A stretch of DNA of 64,000 bases from an uncultured Paracoccaceae bacterium (GTDB taxonomy: Bacteria; Pseudomonadota; Alphaproteobacteria; Rhodobacterales; Rhodobacteraceae). Below are positions 27,339-37,424 of the stretch, one piece after another. Numbering within the stretch: position 1 is the stretch's first letter; the number at the start of each line of letters is the position of its first letter. The translations under genes and the position numbers were made by a program. The stretch spans positions 62,001 to 126,000 of the forward strand of contig CANNFU010000002.1 of the NCBI GenBank assembly GCA_947503965.1. Reading direction: 5' to 3'. Below the pieces are notes generated by a model that was given only the letters and a program-made list of their open reading frames with translations, was not told the origin of the DNA and did no database searches.

Positions 27339-28474
27339 CCGATATCTGGATCGCACCCAAGCACGTGTTCGATGGTCAGCGCGTTCTTTCCGGACATGCC
27401 GTGCGTGTCGTGGACGATATTGTGGTTGATCTGGACAAAGCACCGAAAGAGGCGCTGCAGATCAACGGGTGCGTCACGCCGGGCTTCGTCGATTTGCAGG
27501 TGAATGGCGGTGGCGGGGTCATGCTGAACACCACGCCGACGCGCGAAGGTATGGCAAGCATCGCGTCAGCACATCGCCGATTCGGGACCGTGGCCATCAT
27601 GCCAACCGTGATCACGGACACCGCAGGGGTTTTGGACCGCGCCGCCGAGGCCGCAATTGCGGCAAAAGATGACGAAGGGATCATCGGACTTCATATTGAG
27701 GGGCCGCACATCTCGGTCGCGCGGCGCGGCACGCATAACGACGCCAATATCCGTGACATGGACATCCGCACAATGGATGTGGTGGCAAGGCTGCGACGCC
27801 TTGATATCCCGGTGATGATCACCCTCGCACCAGAGGCCGCATCCGAGGCTCAGATCACAGCCCTTGCCGATATGGGGGCGGTAGTATCGATCGGTCACAC
27901 GGATGCGTCAGCCAATGATGTGGAAGCCGCGATTGCGGCGGGTGCAAGCTGCGCAACGCATTTGTTCAACGCCATGTCGCCGATGACCGGGCGCGCGCCC
28001 GGCGCTGTTGGCGCGATTATAAATTCGGGCATACATGCCGGCATCATTTGCGATGGACATCACGTTGATGATCGCATGATCCGCCTTGCGTTGCGGGCGC
28101 GGCCCGCGGACGATCTGATGTTTCTTGTCTCGGACGCAATGGCAACGGTGGGCGGACCAGATCATTTTGAGCTTTACGGTCAAAGCGTTCGCCTGACGCA
28201 GGGCCGCCTGATCAATGCAGAGGGCAATTTGGCAGGCGCACATGTCACGCAAGCCGCCGGGGTCGCACGACTGGTGCATCATGTGGGCATCCCGCTTGAT
28301 CAGGCGTTGCGGATGGCTGTCACTGTGCCTGCACAAGTTATGGCGCAAGACAGGCTGTCACAGATCGTTGGCCGACACAGTCGTGATCTGGTCGTATTGT
28401 CGGATGACCTGACCCGAACACATGGGTTTGCCGATGCCTGCGCTGGGATCGTGGCGCAAAATGCAACCGAATAA
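27335..28474 (+). CDS. nagA: N-acetylglucosamine-6-phosphate deacetylase
   Basis: Metal-dependent amidohydrolase of 379 residues removing acetate from GlcNAc-6-P (or GalNAc-6-P for AgaA homologues). Metal and substrate motifs are LQVNGGGGVMLN, GLHIEGPHIS (glutamate ligand), IGHTDASANDVEAA, CATHLFNAMSPM, CDGHHVDD and the catalytic aspartate in VSDAMATVGG. It overlaps the upstream gene by 4 bp and the downstream cutC by 14 bp. Confidence 0.94.
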   Translation: MTDIWIAPKHVFDGQRVLSGHAVRVVDDIVVDLDKAPKEALQINGCVTPGFVDLQVNGGGGVMLNTTPTREGMASIASAHRRFGTVAIMPTVITDTAGVLDRAAEAAIAAKDDEGIIGLHIEGPHISVARRGTHNDANIRDMDIRTMDVVARLRRLDIPVMITLAPEAASEAQITALADMGAVVSIGHTDASANDVEAAIAAGASCATHLFNAMSPMTGRAPGAVGAIINSGIHAGIICDGHHVDDRMIRLALRARPADDLMFLVSDAMATVGGPDHFELYGQSVRLTQGRLINAEGNLAGAHVTQAAGVARLVHHVGIPLDQALRMAVTVPAQVMAQDRLSQIVGRHSRDLVVLSDDLTRTHGFADACAGIVAQNATE

Positions 28475-29180
28475 CCGCTATACGCTCGAAGTCTGCGTTG
28501 AAAGCCCCGCAGCTATCGCCGCATGCGTTGGTGTTGCTGACCGGATCGAGCTTTGCAGCGCGCTCGACCTTGGCGGTCTGACACCCGACATCGGCATGAT
28601 GGCATATGCGGCATCACTGGGTATAGAAACGCACGTACTCATCCGGCCCCGGAGCGGTGATTTCACAATGGATGCACACGACATCACAGTGGCCGTTTCA
28701 AGCATCCGCGCAGCACGGCAGACCGGGTTGAAGGGTGTCGTGATCGGGGCGGCGCGTGACGGTGTGCTGGACCGCAGCGCCCTCGACATCATGGTCGCGG
28801 CTTCGGACGGGCTTGACGTGACATTGCACCGGGTGATCGACGCGGTCGATGATCCGCTTGCCGCACTTGAGGTCGCCATCGAAATCGGCGCCGTTCGGTT
28901 GCTGACCTCGGGGGCAGCCGCGACGGCGCCGGATGGCATCAATGGCCTGAACAGTCTGTTCCGTGCAGCTGATGGCCGGATAGAGATCATGGCCGGCGCC
29001 GGGATCAATAGCAAAACCCTGCCCGCCATTATCGCACAGACACCCATTACCTCTTTTCACGCATCCTGCACATCGCACCGCGTTTTGGATCAACGCTATG
29101 GCCGTATTGGATTTGGCAAAACAGCGCGTTCCCTTGATCTGGCAGAGCTGACCCGGTTATCTGCACTTTGCAAAGGCTGA
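28461..29180 (+). CDS. cutC: CutC-family protein
   Basis: A TIM-barrel protein of 239 residues with the family signatures LEVCVESPAAIAACVG, DRIELCSALDLGGLTP and the RPRSGDF loop. The two cysteines implicated in copper binding in CutC studies are present. CutC has been named for copper homeostasis, but its enzymatic role is unsettled. Here it ends an amino-sugar operon and its start lies 14 bp inside nagA, which points to a carbohydrate-related job. Confidence 0.9.
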   Translation: MQPNNRYTLEVCVESPAAIAACVGVADRIELCSALDLGGLTPDIGMMAYAASLGIETHVLIRPRSGDFTMDAHDITVAVSSIRAARQTGLKGVVIGAARDGVLDRSALDIMVAASDGLDVTLHRVIDAVDDPLAALEVAIEIGAVRLLTSGAAATAPDGINGLNSLFRAADGRIEIMAGAGINSKTLPAIIAQTPITSFHASCTSHRVLDQRYGRIGFGKTARSLDLAELTRLSALCKG

Positions 29181-29211
29181 GACAGGCGCGTTTGCCTGCG
29201 CATCAGATTGC

Positions 29212-29988
29212 TTATGCCGGAACTGCCTGGGTGGGCGGTTCCTTGGCACCAGTCATAAAGGCCACCGCATCCGACATCGTATAATCCTTGGGATCGACCA
29301 CACAAAGCCTGCGCCCCAAACGATGCACGTGGATACGGTCGGCAACCTCGAACACATGCGGCATGTTGTGACTGATCAGAATGATCGGAATGCCGCGCGA
29401 ACGCACATCAAGGATCAGTTCCAACACTTTGCGGGACTCTTTGACACCCAAGGCCGCCGTCGGTTCGTCCAGAATAATCACCTTTGATCCAAACGCCGCG
29501 GCACGGGCCACCGCAACACCCTGACGTTGACCGCCAGAAAGTGTTTCGACCGCCTGATTGATGTTCTGAATTGTCATCAGCCCCAAATCATTCAACTTTT
29601 CGCGCGCAGCCCTTTCCATGGCGGGCTTATCTAGCTGCTTGAGAAACTTGCCGCGCCAGCCCGGTTTGCGCAATTCGCGGCCCATGAACATGTTATCTGC
29701 GATAGACAGGGCCGGACTGACCGCAAGCGTCTGATAGACCGTTTCGATCCCGGCATGGCGTGCATCGTTCGGAGAAGAGAACCGGACGGGCTTGCCTTCC
29801 AATATCACCTCACCACTGTCAGGTGTCACGGCCCCGGACAACGCCTTGATCAGCGTGGATTTACCCGCGCCATTGTCACCGATTACCGCCAATATCTCGC
29901 CCGGATAAAGTTCGAAATCGCAATTGTCCAACGCAACAACTTTGCCATATCGCTTGGTCAGGTTGCGGCCTCTGAGAATGGGTTCCAT
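29212..29988 (-). CDS. frcA: CUT2 sugar ABC transporter ATPase, FrcA-like
   Basis: A 258-residue single-domain ATPase. Walker A is GDNGAGKST, signature LSGGQRQGVAVARA, Walker B VIILDEPTAALG and the switch histidine is in LISHNMPHV. RbsA-type transporters usually have a duplicated 500-residue ATPase; the single-domain form with this operon order is that of Sinorhizobium FrcBCA (fructose/mannose/ribose). ATG 29988 overlaps the permease stop by one base. Confidence 0.88.
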   Translation of the reverse strand: MEPILRGRNLTKRYGKVVALDNCDFELYPGEILAVIGDNGAGKSTLIKALSGAVTPDSGEVILEGKPVRFSSPNDARHAGIETVYQTLAVSPALSIADNMFMGRELRKPGWRGKFLKQLDKPAMERAAREKLNDLGLMTIQNINQAVETLSGGQRQGVAVARAAAFGSKVIILDEPTAALGVKESRKVLELILDVRSRGIPIILISHNMPHVFEVADRIHVHRLGRRLCVVDPKDYTMSDAVAFMTGAKEPPTQAVPA

Positions 29989-31142
29989 TACGCTGCTACC
30001 TTTCTGATCCACTGATCAATGCCCACGGCAAGGATGATAAGGGTACCAATCAGCATAAAGGTCCATTGCGGGTTCACACCGGCCATGCCAAGGCCCAACA
30101 TAAAGACCCCCACAATCAACGCGCCAAAGAAGGCACCCCAGATCGACCCACGCCCTCCGAAAAGCGATATCCCTCCAATCACCACAGCCGTGATTGACTC
30201 AATATTGCCCTCAAGACCTGTCGTGGCACTTGGAGAGACGGACGCAAAACGCCCAATCAGCGACCACCCAGCAATGGCCGAGATCAGACCCGCAAGCATG
30301 TAGACCGACATCAATGTGCGCTTCACGTTCACGCCTGCCAGTTCCGCCGCCTCCGGGTCATCCCCCACGGCATAGACATGGCGGCCCCACGCGGTCGAAC
30401 GCAACATGTAGGCAAGCAGGAATGTCATACCGATCAGAACCAGAACCCCATAGGTAATTTTGGTCTGCCAGATCAGATCCAGCAGAAACTGATCTGTGTC
30501 ATTGGGGCGAATACGCTCATAAGTGATGCCGCGCAGGTTCTCGATCCATCTGACAAACTGTTCGTTCGGCTTCAGGCCCAGCCATTGCAGCATTGGGGCC
30601 TCTTCGCGGATGTCGCGGGCACGGATGGTTTCGTTTCTTGAGAAGATGTAGTTGGCCGCCAGGACGATCTGCCACACACCCAGCGTCGCAATGAATGGCG
30701 GGATCTTGATGCGCGTGACAAGCCAGCCCGACAAGGCACCGATCCCCGCACCCACAGCCAGCCCGCAGGCAACGGCCATGGCCGGTGGAAGCCCATAGCG
30801 AAAGGTGAACTGGCCCATGATCACAGAGCAGAACACTGCAATCGCGCCGACCGACAGATCAATCCCCGCAGTGAGAATGACCAATGTCTGCGCCAGCGCC
30901 AAAATGCCGACGATCTGGATCTGCTGGAAGACCAGTGTCATTTGCGGCAAAAAACGTGGGCCAAGCCACCCGGTGAAAATCATGATCGCACAAACAAGAA
31001 CGATCAACGGCACCAAGGACGGCGTTTTGTGCAGCACGCCCTGAAACCGCATCAGCAGGGATTTATCCGTCACCTGAAAGGACGCGACCTGCTGCGATGC
31101 ACCGTCTAGTCCTGCTTCGAAATTGTCAGATTTGTCGGCCAT
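29988..31142 (-). CDS. frcC: CUT2 sugar ABC transporter permease, FrcC-like
   Basis: A 384-residue permease of the RbsC family with about ten transmembrane helices after a 45-residue polar N-terminus. Typical motifs are LVILTAGIDLSVGAI, TLGVWQIVLA and the late GGISLFGGRGSIWG. GGGGGA precedes ATG 31142, which is better than the TTG 15 bases upstream. It lies between frcB and frcA in one operon. Confidence 0.9.
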   Translation of the reverse strand: MADKSDNFEAGLDGASQQVASFQVTDKSLLMRFQGVLHKTPSLVPLIVLVCAIMIFTGWLGPRFLPQMTLVFQQIQIVGILALAQTLVILTAGIDLSVGAIAVFCSVIMGQFTFRYGLPPAMAVACGLAVGAGIGALSGWLVTRIKIPPFIATLGVWQIVLAANYIFSRNETIRARDIREEAPMLQWLGLKPNEQFVRWIENLRGITYERIRPNDTDQFLLDLIWQTKITYGVLVLIGMTFLLAYMLRSTAWGRHVYAVGDDPEAAELAGVNVKRTLMSVYMLAGLISAIAGWSLIGRFASVSPSATTGLEGNIESITAVVIGGISLFGGRGSIWGAFFGALIVGVFMLGLGMAGVNPQWTFMLIGTLIILAVGIDQWIRKVAA

Positions 31143-31197
31143 CCGGCGTTCCCCCAATACGTCATGCAGCGCCGTCAGATAGCTGCGCGGTCTTGCA

Positions 31198-31219
31198 AGG
31201 GGCAGACCTTGCCGCCCCT
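31198..31219 (-). other. Stem-loop between frcB and frcC
   Basis: AGGGGC (31198-31203) and GCCCCT (31214-31219) form a perfect 6-bp stem with a 10-nt loop, 37 bp past the frcB stop. No T-run follows on the minus strand. It more likely stabilises the binding-protein mRNA than terminates transcription. Confidence 0.4.
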
Positions 31220-31255
31220 CACAGCTTTCAAGATCGGCATGATAGCCGGATCAGA

Positions 31256-32275
31256 TCAGCCCCAGCAAAGTGCGGTGCCCTCTTCGACCGAGATGCTTTC
31301 GACGCCATCAACAGGGGTACCCGTAACCAATGCTACGCCAGTGTCGAAAAACTCTTTGCCGGCGGTGTTTTCGGGCAATGTGCCGTCTTGCGCGTATTTT
31401 GCAATCGCTTCGATCCCAAGAGACGCCATCAGCAGCGGATATTGCTGCGATGTTGCGCCGATCACGCCGTCAGCGACGTCAGCGACACCGGGACAGCCGC
31501 CGTCGACCGAAACGATCAGCACGTCATCTTGGCGTCCCACGGCCACCAACGCTTCATACGCACCGGCCGCGGCTGGTTCGTTGATCGTGTAAACCACGTT
31601 GATATCCGGATCAGCGGCCAGGCATGTTTCCATGGCGGTTCGCCCGCCCTCTTCGTTACCTGCTGTTACTTCGTTGCAAATGATCCGCTCATCGGTTTCG
31701 TCACCCCACATGTTCGGGTCAACCACATCAATGCCAAAGCCAGTCAGAAAACCCTGATCGCGCAAGACGCCCACAGATGGCTGGCTGATAGCAAGGTCCA
31801 GCATTGCGATTTTCGCATTTGCCGCATCATCGCCAAGCGCCCCCGCAGCCCATCTGCCGATCAATTCCCCCGCAAGGAAGTTGTCCGTCGCAAATGTGGC
31901 GTCTGCGGCGTCAATCGGCTCAAGCGGCGTATCCAGCGCGATGACCAGAATACCCGCATCGCGCGCATCCTGAACCGGCTCGACGATCGCGGCAGTGTCG
32001 GAGGCCGTGATCAGTATGCCGGACGCACCATTCGCGATGCAGGCCTCGATCGCGGCAACCTGTGCTTCGTGGTCGCCGTCCACCTGCCCGGCGTAAGAGT
32101 TCAGTGTGATGCCAAGTTCGGCAGCAGCGGCCTCTGCGCCTTCGCGCATTTTGACAAAGAACGGGTTTGTATCCGTTTTGGTGATCAGGCAAGCAGACGT
32201 GCCATGACCATCGGCCATCGCAGCGCCAGCAGACGTAATTGCGGCAGCGGCGGTGCCAATCAACAGCTTTTTCAT
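31256..32275 (-). CDS. frcB: CUT2 sugar-binding protein, FrcB-like
   Basis: Periplasmic binding protein of 339 residues. Signal peptide: [21 protein letters not shown]. The mature domain has the RbsB fold and several stretches characteristic of Frc[53 protein letters not shown] and [10 protein letters not shown]. The likely ligand is fructose or a similar hexose/pentose. ATG 32275 has GGAGG nine bases upstream. Confidence 0.9.
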   Translation of the reverse strand: MKKLLIGTAAAAITSAGAAMADGHGTSACLITKTDTNPFFVKMREGAEAAAAELGITLNSYAGQVDGDHEAQVAAIEACIANGASGILITASDTAAIVEPVQDARDAGILVIALDTPLEPIDAADATFATDNFLAGELIGRWAAGALGDDAANAKIAMLDLAISQPSVGVLRDQGFLTGFGIDVVDPNMWGDETDERIICNEVTAGNEEGGRTAMETCLAADPDINVVYTINEPAAAGAYEALVAVGRQDDVLIVSVDGGCPGVADVADGVIGATSQQYPLLMASLGIEAIAKYAQDGTLPENTAGKEFFDTGVALVTGTPVDGVESISVEEGTALCWG

Positions 32276-32370
32276 AATGTCCTCCCAGACGTATGTTGCA
32301 GAGCCTCCGCCCCGCGTTTGCAGGCGGATATTCCGCCAATACAACCCAAAAAACCCGATTCGACGGATGC

Positions 32371-32400
32371 TGTCAATTAATTAGTTAACTTTCCTTATTA
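32371..32400. promoter_or_regulatory. AT-rich divergent promoter region with AGTTAACT palindrome
   Basis: The perfect palindrome AGTTAACT is at 32383-32390, inside an unusually AT-rich stretch directly before the ROK regulator start. NagC/XylR-type ROK repressors bind AT-rich palindromes of this kind. Likely target: the regulator acting on itself and on frcBCA. Confidence 0.5.
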
Positions 32401-33621
32401 ATGAGAATCGCCTATGTTTCTGCAGGAGGAGACCGAAAGAATGCGCCCATGCAAGCCGGGGTAATCCGATCCATCAGCACCGGGCTTAGCCAGCGCGGCG
32501 TACGTGATCATAACGAAAGGCTCTTGCTTTCGTTGATCCAAAGGCATGGCGGTCTGCCCGCCAGCGATCTGTCAAAGCAGGCCAACCTCTCTCCTCCGAC
32601 AGTGTCCAGTATCCTGCGGCGACTTGAGGCCGAGGGACTTGTGCTGCGTGGTGACCCGGTGCGCGGCAAAGTCGGCAAACCCTCCACACCGATGCTTCTG
32701 AATTCCGAGGGCGCGTTTTCCTTTGGTCTCAAAATCGGGCGGCGCTCTGCGGAACTTGTCTTGATCGATCTGAACGGTGTGATGCGTCATGAACGGCGGC
32801 TGACATATGCGCGACCGACGCCGGATCGCATCTTTGCATTCGTCGCCTCCGGCATATCCGAAATCTCCGCCGAGCTTTCAGACGATCAGGCAACACGCAT
32901 CTGCGGGTTGGGGGTTGGCGCCGCGTTTGAAATCTGGAACTGGCCGGATCGGGGCGCATCTGAACAGGCAGAGTTTGCGGAATGGCAGTCGATTGATCTG
33001 CCCCGCGAACTGCAAACGCGCACAGGATTGCCGGTGTCGTTGCTCAATGATGCAACTGCAGCATGTCAGGCTGAGCACAGCTTTGGTCGCGGAAAGGAAT
33101 TTCGCGACTACGCCTACTTTTTCATTGGGGCCTATATCGGTGGCGGCATTGTTCTGGACAACGCCGTGTACGAGGGGCGTCAAGGCAATGCCGGTGCTTT
33201 GGGATCTTTACGCAGCATCGGCCCAAATGGTGAAAGCATGCAATTGATCGAGATGGCCTCGATCCGCCAATTGGAACTGCGGCTGCAAGAGGTTGACATC
33301 GACCCGCGGCAATTGTGGTCCGACCCGCAAAGCTGGCAAACCTTGTCACGTCATGTCGAACCATGGCTGGGACAAACAGCGCAGGAGCTGTCGAAGGCAG
33401 CATTGTCGGTCTGCGCGGTCATTGATTTCGAGGCCATACTGATCGACGGCGCATTTCCCGACCACGTCCGGGGCGAACTGGTCGACAGGGTACGGCGCTA
33501 TGTCAGCACACAGGATACGCGCGGATTGATCCCGCCCCGGATCGAAGCCGGCAGCATCGGACAAAAAGCGCGCGCAATCGGCGCGGCAACACGACCGATC
33601 GACAATCAATTTATGCTGTAA
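32401..33621 (+). CDS. ROK-family transcriptional regulator of the frc operon
   Basis: A 406-residue protein with an N-terminal winged helix (LPASDLSKQANLSPPTVSSIL) joined to a ROK sugar-kinase-like domain (GLGVGAAFEIWN, NDATAACQAEHSFG, GAYIGGGIVLDN). The zinc-motif region of active ROK kinases is not obvious, which is normal for regulators that only sense sugar. It is divergent from frcB, so it very likely controls that operon. ATG 32449 is an alternative start; GCAGGAGGAG at 32422 is too far upstream of it. Confidence 0.88.
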   Translation: MRIAYVSAGGDRKNAPMQAGVIRSISTGLSQRGVRDHNERLLLSLIQRHGGLPASDLSKQANLSPPTVSSILRRLEAEGLVLRGDPVRGKVGKPSTPMLLNSEGAFSFGLKIGRRSAELVLIDLNGVMRHERRLTYARPTPDRIFAFVASGISEISAELSDDQATRICGLGVGAAFEIWNWPDRGASEQAEFAEWQSIDLPRELQTRTGLPVSLLNDATAACQAEHSFGRGKEFRDYAYFFIGAYIGGGIVLDNAVYEGRQGNAGALGSLRSIGPNGESMQLIEMASIRQLELRLQEVDIDPRQLWSDPQSWQTLSRHVEPWLGQTAQELSKAALSVCAVIDFEAILIDGAFPDHVRGELVDRVRRYVSTQDTRGLIPPRIEAGSIGQKARAIGAATRPIDNQFML

Positions 33622-33683
33622 ACCGGGCGCTGCCAGCGATCATCAAGCGATAAAACCGCGCAACGCAGTGTAAATGATAAAGC

Positions 33684-33760
<77 letters not shown>

Positions 33761-33820
33761 CTGCTGCCGTCTATAGCGTCGGGGTCACGGCCTCGCAACG
33801 GCAAAGTCACATTGCCGCAA

Positions 33821-35044
33821 TCAAGCAAAAAGATCGTGACAAAGCTCAAGCGCGTCGATCAACACATCCACCTCACCTGTGGTGTTATACATACCAAATG
33901 ACGCCCGGCAGGTTGCACCCACCCCCATGTGTTCCATCAGCGGCATCGCACAATGGGTCCCTGCCCGCACGGCCACGCCTTTCTTGTCCAGCACGGTCGA
34001 GATGTCATGCGCATGTGCGGCCCCTTCCAGCGTGAACGAGAATATCGCCCCCTTGGTCGCGGATTGCCCCTGTACATTCAACCAGTTCAGACCATCCAAC
34101 CGGTCGCGCGCATAATCGCGCAATGCATGCTCGTGCGCTGCGATATTCTGCATGCCCAGACCCATCATATACTCGATCGCAACACCCATCCCGATGATCT
34201 GGACGATGCCAGGCGTGCCTGCCTCAAACTTCATGGGTGGGTCGTTCCACGTCACCGTGTCGCGGGTCACGTCGCGGATCATGTCACCGCCCCCCATAAA
34301 GGGACGCATTTCGGCCATCCGGTCCGGGGCGACATAGATCGCGCCAGAGCCTGACGGACCATAAAGCTTGTGCCCGGTGATCGCATAGAAATCGCAGCCC
34401 AGATCCTTCAGATCGACGGGCATATGAACCGCGGCCTGTGACCCGTCCACCAGCACCGGCACGCCCTTGGCATGGGCGCCTGCTGTGATCGCCTTGATAT
34501 CCACCACAGTGCCCAGCACGTTGGACATATGCGTGACAGCCACCAGTTTAGTCTTCGGCCCAATCGCATCAATGACCTTTTGCGGGTCCAGATCGCCATT
34601 GGCGTCCACGTCCACCCATTTGATCACGACGCCCTGCCTTTCGCGCAGGAAATGCCAGGGAACGATATTGGCGTGATGTTCCATGATGGACAGCACGATT
34701 TCATCCCCAGCCTGCATACGTGGCATGGCCCAGCCATAGGCCACCATGTTGATGCCCTCGGTTGTACCGGAATTGTAGATGATACTGTCTTCGGACGGCG
34801 CGTTCAGGAATTTGGCGACGGTACCGCGCACGGCTTCGTATTTATCGGTCGCCAGATTGCTCAGGTAATGCAACCCGCGATGCACATTCGCATATTCCTC
34901 ACTATAGGCCCGGCTCACGGCATCGATCACGATCTGCGGCTTTTGCGCAGACGCCCCACTATCAAGATAGACCAAGGGCTTTCCATTGACCTGTCGGGAC
35001 AGGATGGGGAAATCCGCGCGGACCTTTTCAACATCGAATGTCAT
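33821..35044 (-). CDS. sufS: Cysteine desulfurase SufS
   Basis: PLP enzyme of 407 residues that takes sulfur from cysteine for Fe-S cluster assembly. The PLP lysine is Lys226 in ITGHKLYGP. The persulfide cysteine is Cys379 in [13 protein letters not shown], in the group II desulfurase context that normally needs SufE or SufU; neither is in the window. Last gene of the suf operon, overlapping the YIP1-like gene by 4 bp. Confidence 0.94.
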   Translation of the reverse strand: MTFDVEKVRADFPILSRQVNGKPLVYLDSGASAQKPQIVIDAVSRAYSEEYANVHRGLHYLSNLATDKYEAVRGTVAKFLNAPSEDSIIYNSGTTEGINMVAYGWAMPRMQAGDEIVLSIMEHHANIVPWHFLRERQGVVIKWVDVDANGDLDPQKVIDAIGPKTKLVAVTHMSNVLGTVVDIKAITAGAHAKGVPVLVDGSQAAVHMPVDLKDLGCDFYAITGHKLYGPSGSGAIYVAPDRMAEMRPFMGGGDMIRDVTRDTVTWNDPPMKFEAGTPGIVQIIGMGVAIEYMMGLGMQNIAAHEHALRDYARDRLDGLNWLNVQGQSATKGAIFSFTLEGAAHAHDISTVLDKKGVAVRAGTHCAMPLMEHMGVGATCRASFGMYNTTGEVDVLIDALELCHDLFA

Positions 35045-35637
35045 ACCGTTCCTCCGGGGGGTGTGATGCCCAACATGCCTATGATCAACCCGGTGCCCAA
35101 AGCCGTGCCAATCAGCGCCAGGACAATCACGACAATCGCCTTTCCCAGATTAGCAAAGCCGTGCAAGACGTTGACAAGGTTTACAAAAACCCAAAGTATC
35201 GCCCCCATCGACACAAGACCGAATATCGCGGCGACTGCGGGGCTGATCAGCACCAGAAAAATCTGCACCGCTTCCAGCGTCAGGCTCAGCGCCTGAAACC
35301 AGACAAGTAGCGTCAGCGTGCCTTCGATTGTGCCGATACCGCCCATCATGCGGCCCGCGTGGACCAGCATGAAAACCAGAAACGTCAGAAACGCGCCGAT
35401 AATCGCCAGATATGAGAACGGCGACAGGGTGATGATCCTTTCCTGCGCCTCGGCGGTTTCCGGCGACACGATTTGCAGTACGCCCAGAAGAAGCACGTTC
35501 AGCACAGCAACCAGGGCCAAAGCCGTCCATAGTGCCTCTCGCGGGAACCGCATGGTCAGCACCTTACCGGCCATTTCGGCAGGTTCGGTCACGCTCATCC
35601 AGACCGTCCGCATCCAGGTTTGAAAATCGATGGTCAT
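35041..35637 (-). CDS. YIP1-family membrane protein (second of a pair)
   Basis: A 198-residue membrane protein with about five helices. It resembles bacterial YIP1-domain proteins: an N-terminal amphipathic segment (FQTWMRTVWMSVTEPAEMAG) followed by paired helices and the late VFVNLVNVLHGFANLGKAI. ATG 35637 overlaps the stop of the first YIP1-like gene (ATGA). Function unknown; its place between sufD and sufS suggests it is expressed with Fe-S assembly. Confidence 0.75.
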   Translation of the reverse strand: MTIDFQTWMRTVWMSVTEPAEMAGKVLTMRFPREALWTALALVAVLNVLLLGVLQIVSPETAEAQERIITLSPFSYLAIIGAFLTFLVFMLVHAGRMMGGIGTIEGTLTLLVWFQALSLTLEAVQIFLVLISPAVAAIFGLVSMGAILWVFVNLVNVLHGFANLGKAIVVIVLALIGTALGTGLIIGMLGITPPGGTV

Positions 35638-36137
35638 CGTCCGCTTTCCGCCTCGCGCAAACACTGTATCCAAATGACCAAAAACGCGATGACCCACAAG
35701 CCACCAACAAGCCGTGTTTCCGGACCGGGCCCCATAAAGCCAGCCGTCAGACCATAGAGCAGCAAAAGCGGGATCGTCGACAGCATCGTCCAGAACAAGG
35801 CCAGGCGGGCACCATACCAATCACCTTTGCCACCGAATAGTCGTGCGACCACATGTGTCAATGCCGCGAAGATATACAGGAACAGTGGCCAGATCATCAG
35901 CCACGCCATGAATTCATAGGCCATCAGCCGGTCCAGCTCGGGCGCCTCGGCACCTGGCGGCAGGTCAAAGCCCGCCGCGATCCGCGACAGCCGCGGCCAC
36001 TGCGCCACGAAGATCAGAAAGCATGCGATCATCAGATAGGCAATCGCACGATCCTCGCGCCGGCCTTGCGCCAACAGGTCGCGCATGACGGCACGTGGCC
36101 TGCGCCACGTGCGGACAATGTCTGTGGTGACGGGCAT
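35634..36137 (-). CDS. YIP1-family membrane protein (first of a pair)
   Basis: A 167-residue membrane protein of about four helices with an N-terminal TWRRPRAVMRDLLAQGRRED segment, a common opening for bacterial YIP1-domain proteins. It overlaps sufD by one base (TGATG) and the next gene by 4 bp. No catalytic motif is visible. Confidence 0.75.
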   Translation of the reverse strand: MPVTTDIVRTWRRPRAVMRDLLAQGRREDRAIAYLMIACFLIFVAQWPRLSRIAAGFDLPPGAEAPELDRLMAYEFMAWLMIWPLFLYIFAALTHVVARLFGGKGDWYGARLALFWTMLSTIPLLLLYGLTAGFMGPGPETRLVGGLWVIAFLVIWIQCLREAESGR

Positions 36138-37423
36138 CAGCTGTGTCGGGCCAACCAGCGTTCCAGCCGGTCCCGCAATTCCTCTGCCAGCGCCTCATCC
36201 GCGATCTCTTCCAGCGCCTCGGCCAGAAACGACAATGTCAGCAGGTTACGCGCATCGGTCATCGAAACACCACGCGAACGCAAATAGAACAGTGCCGTTT
36301 CGTCAATCGCCCCCGATGTAGAGCCATGCGAGCAGGCAACATCATCGGCGTAGATTTCCAGCTCTGGCTTGGCAAGAAACTGGCTGTCGTCATCCAGCAA
36401 AAGTGACTGACTGATCTGATAGCCATCGGTCTTCTGCGCCCCTTCCTTGACAAGGATCTTGCCCTGAAACACGCCTGTCGCGCCGTTGCGCAGGACTTTC
36501 TTGAACACCTGCCGGCTTTCGCAATTCACCGCGTCATGGGTCACGAATACTGTATCGTCATGATGGAAATCCTTGCCATCACCAACGCAAGCCCCGGCCA
36601 CATGGGCCACCGCATTATCGCCGACAATCTCAAGCACGCATTCGTTTCGTGTCAGGACACCGTTAAAAGTCAGGGTAAAGGACTTAAAGCTCGAATTCTC
36701 TGCTATCCTTGCAAAACAGTGGGTTACGGCACGACGTTCATGATCGCGGCCCTGCGCACGCACGTGATTGAACACCGCACCCTCGCCAAGCTCCACCTCA
36801 AGCTGCTTGGAAAAACGCGCCGCTGCGGGGCCGGTTTCCAACAGTGTAATCTCGGCATCGGCCTCGACCTTCACAACATTGTGCAGCACGGCATCCGACG
36901 CCACATCATTGTGCAGGTAGATAAAGTTGATGGGTTTCGACACCTTGCCGGTCGCGCGGATCACGACACCGTCCGTCGCAAGCGCGGTGTTCAACGCCGC
37001 GAGCGGGCGCTCAACCGGTTTTTGTCCGCGGGCCTCTAACACCCCATAGATATCTTTCGCCCAGTGAATATCGACCTGCATCGCATCTGCAAGGCGTTCG
37101 ATCTCAACCCCTTCCGTGCTCAGATCATCAGATGCTGCGGGATCGAAAACACCGTCAACGAACACGATCCGCACACGGTCCACGTCTTCAAATAAAGGCC
37201 CTTCATCATTTTCAAGCAGTGCCGCTGTCGGCGCCTCTGCCGCTGTCAGCGAAGAAGGATCGGTATATCTCCAATATTCGTCGCGCTTGGTGGGCAAGCC
37301 CATCTGGCGCACGCGCTCCAATGCAGCCGCGCGCGCATCACGCGCCCAGACCGCCCCGTCCGGCAGCGTCACCCCCGCCAGCCGCGCCTCTGTCGCGTCA
37401 AGTTTCATTTGTGCCAAGGCCAT
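36137..37423 (-). CDS. sufD: Fe-S cluster assembly protein SufD
   Basis: A 428-residue subunit of the SufBC2D scaffold. The right-handed beta-helix core is recognisable, with EIYADDVACSHGSTSGAIDE containing the SufB/D signature, and the C-terminal helices RSRGVSMTDARNLLTLSFL. ATG 37423 starts one base after the sufC stop; an upstream ATG at 37474 would lie inside sufC. Confidence 0.94.
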   Translation of the reverse strand: MALAQMKLDATEARLAGVTLPDGAVWARDARAAALERVRQMGLPTKRDEYWRYTDPSSLTAAEAPTAALLENDEGPLFEDVDRVRIVFVDGVFDPAASDDLSTEGVEIERLADAMQVDIHWAKDIYGVLEARGQKPVERPLAALNTALATDGVVIRATGKVSKPINFIYLHNDVASDAVLHNVVKVEADAEITLLETGPAAARFSKQLEVELGEGAVFNHVRAQGRDHERRAVTHCFARIAENSSFKSFTLTFNGVLTRNECVLEIVGDNAVAHVAGACVGDGKDFHHDDTVFVTHDAVNCESRQVFKKVLRNGATGVFQGKILVKEGAQKTDGYQISQSLLLDDDSQFLAKPELEIYADDVACSHGSTSGAIDETALFYLRSRGVSMTDARNLLTLSFLAEALEEIADEALAEELRDRLERWLARHS

Positions 37424-37424
37424 A

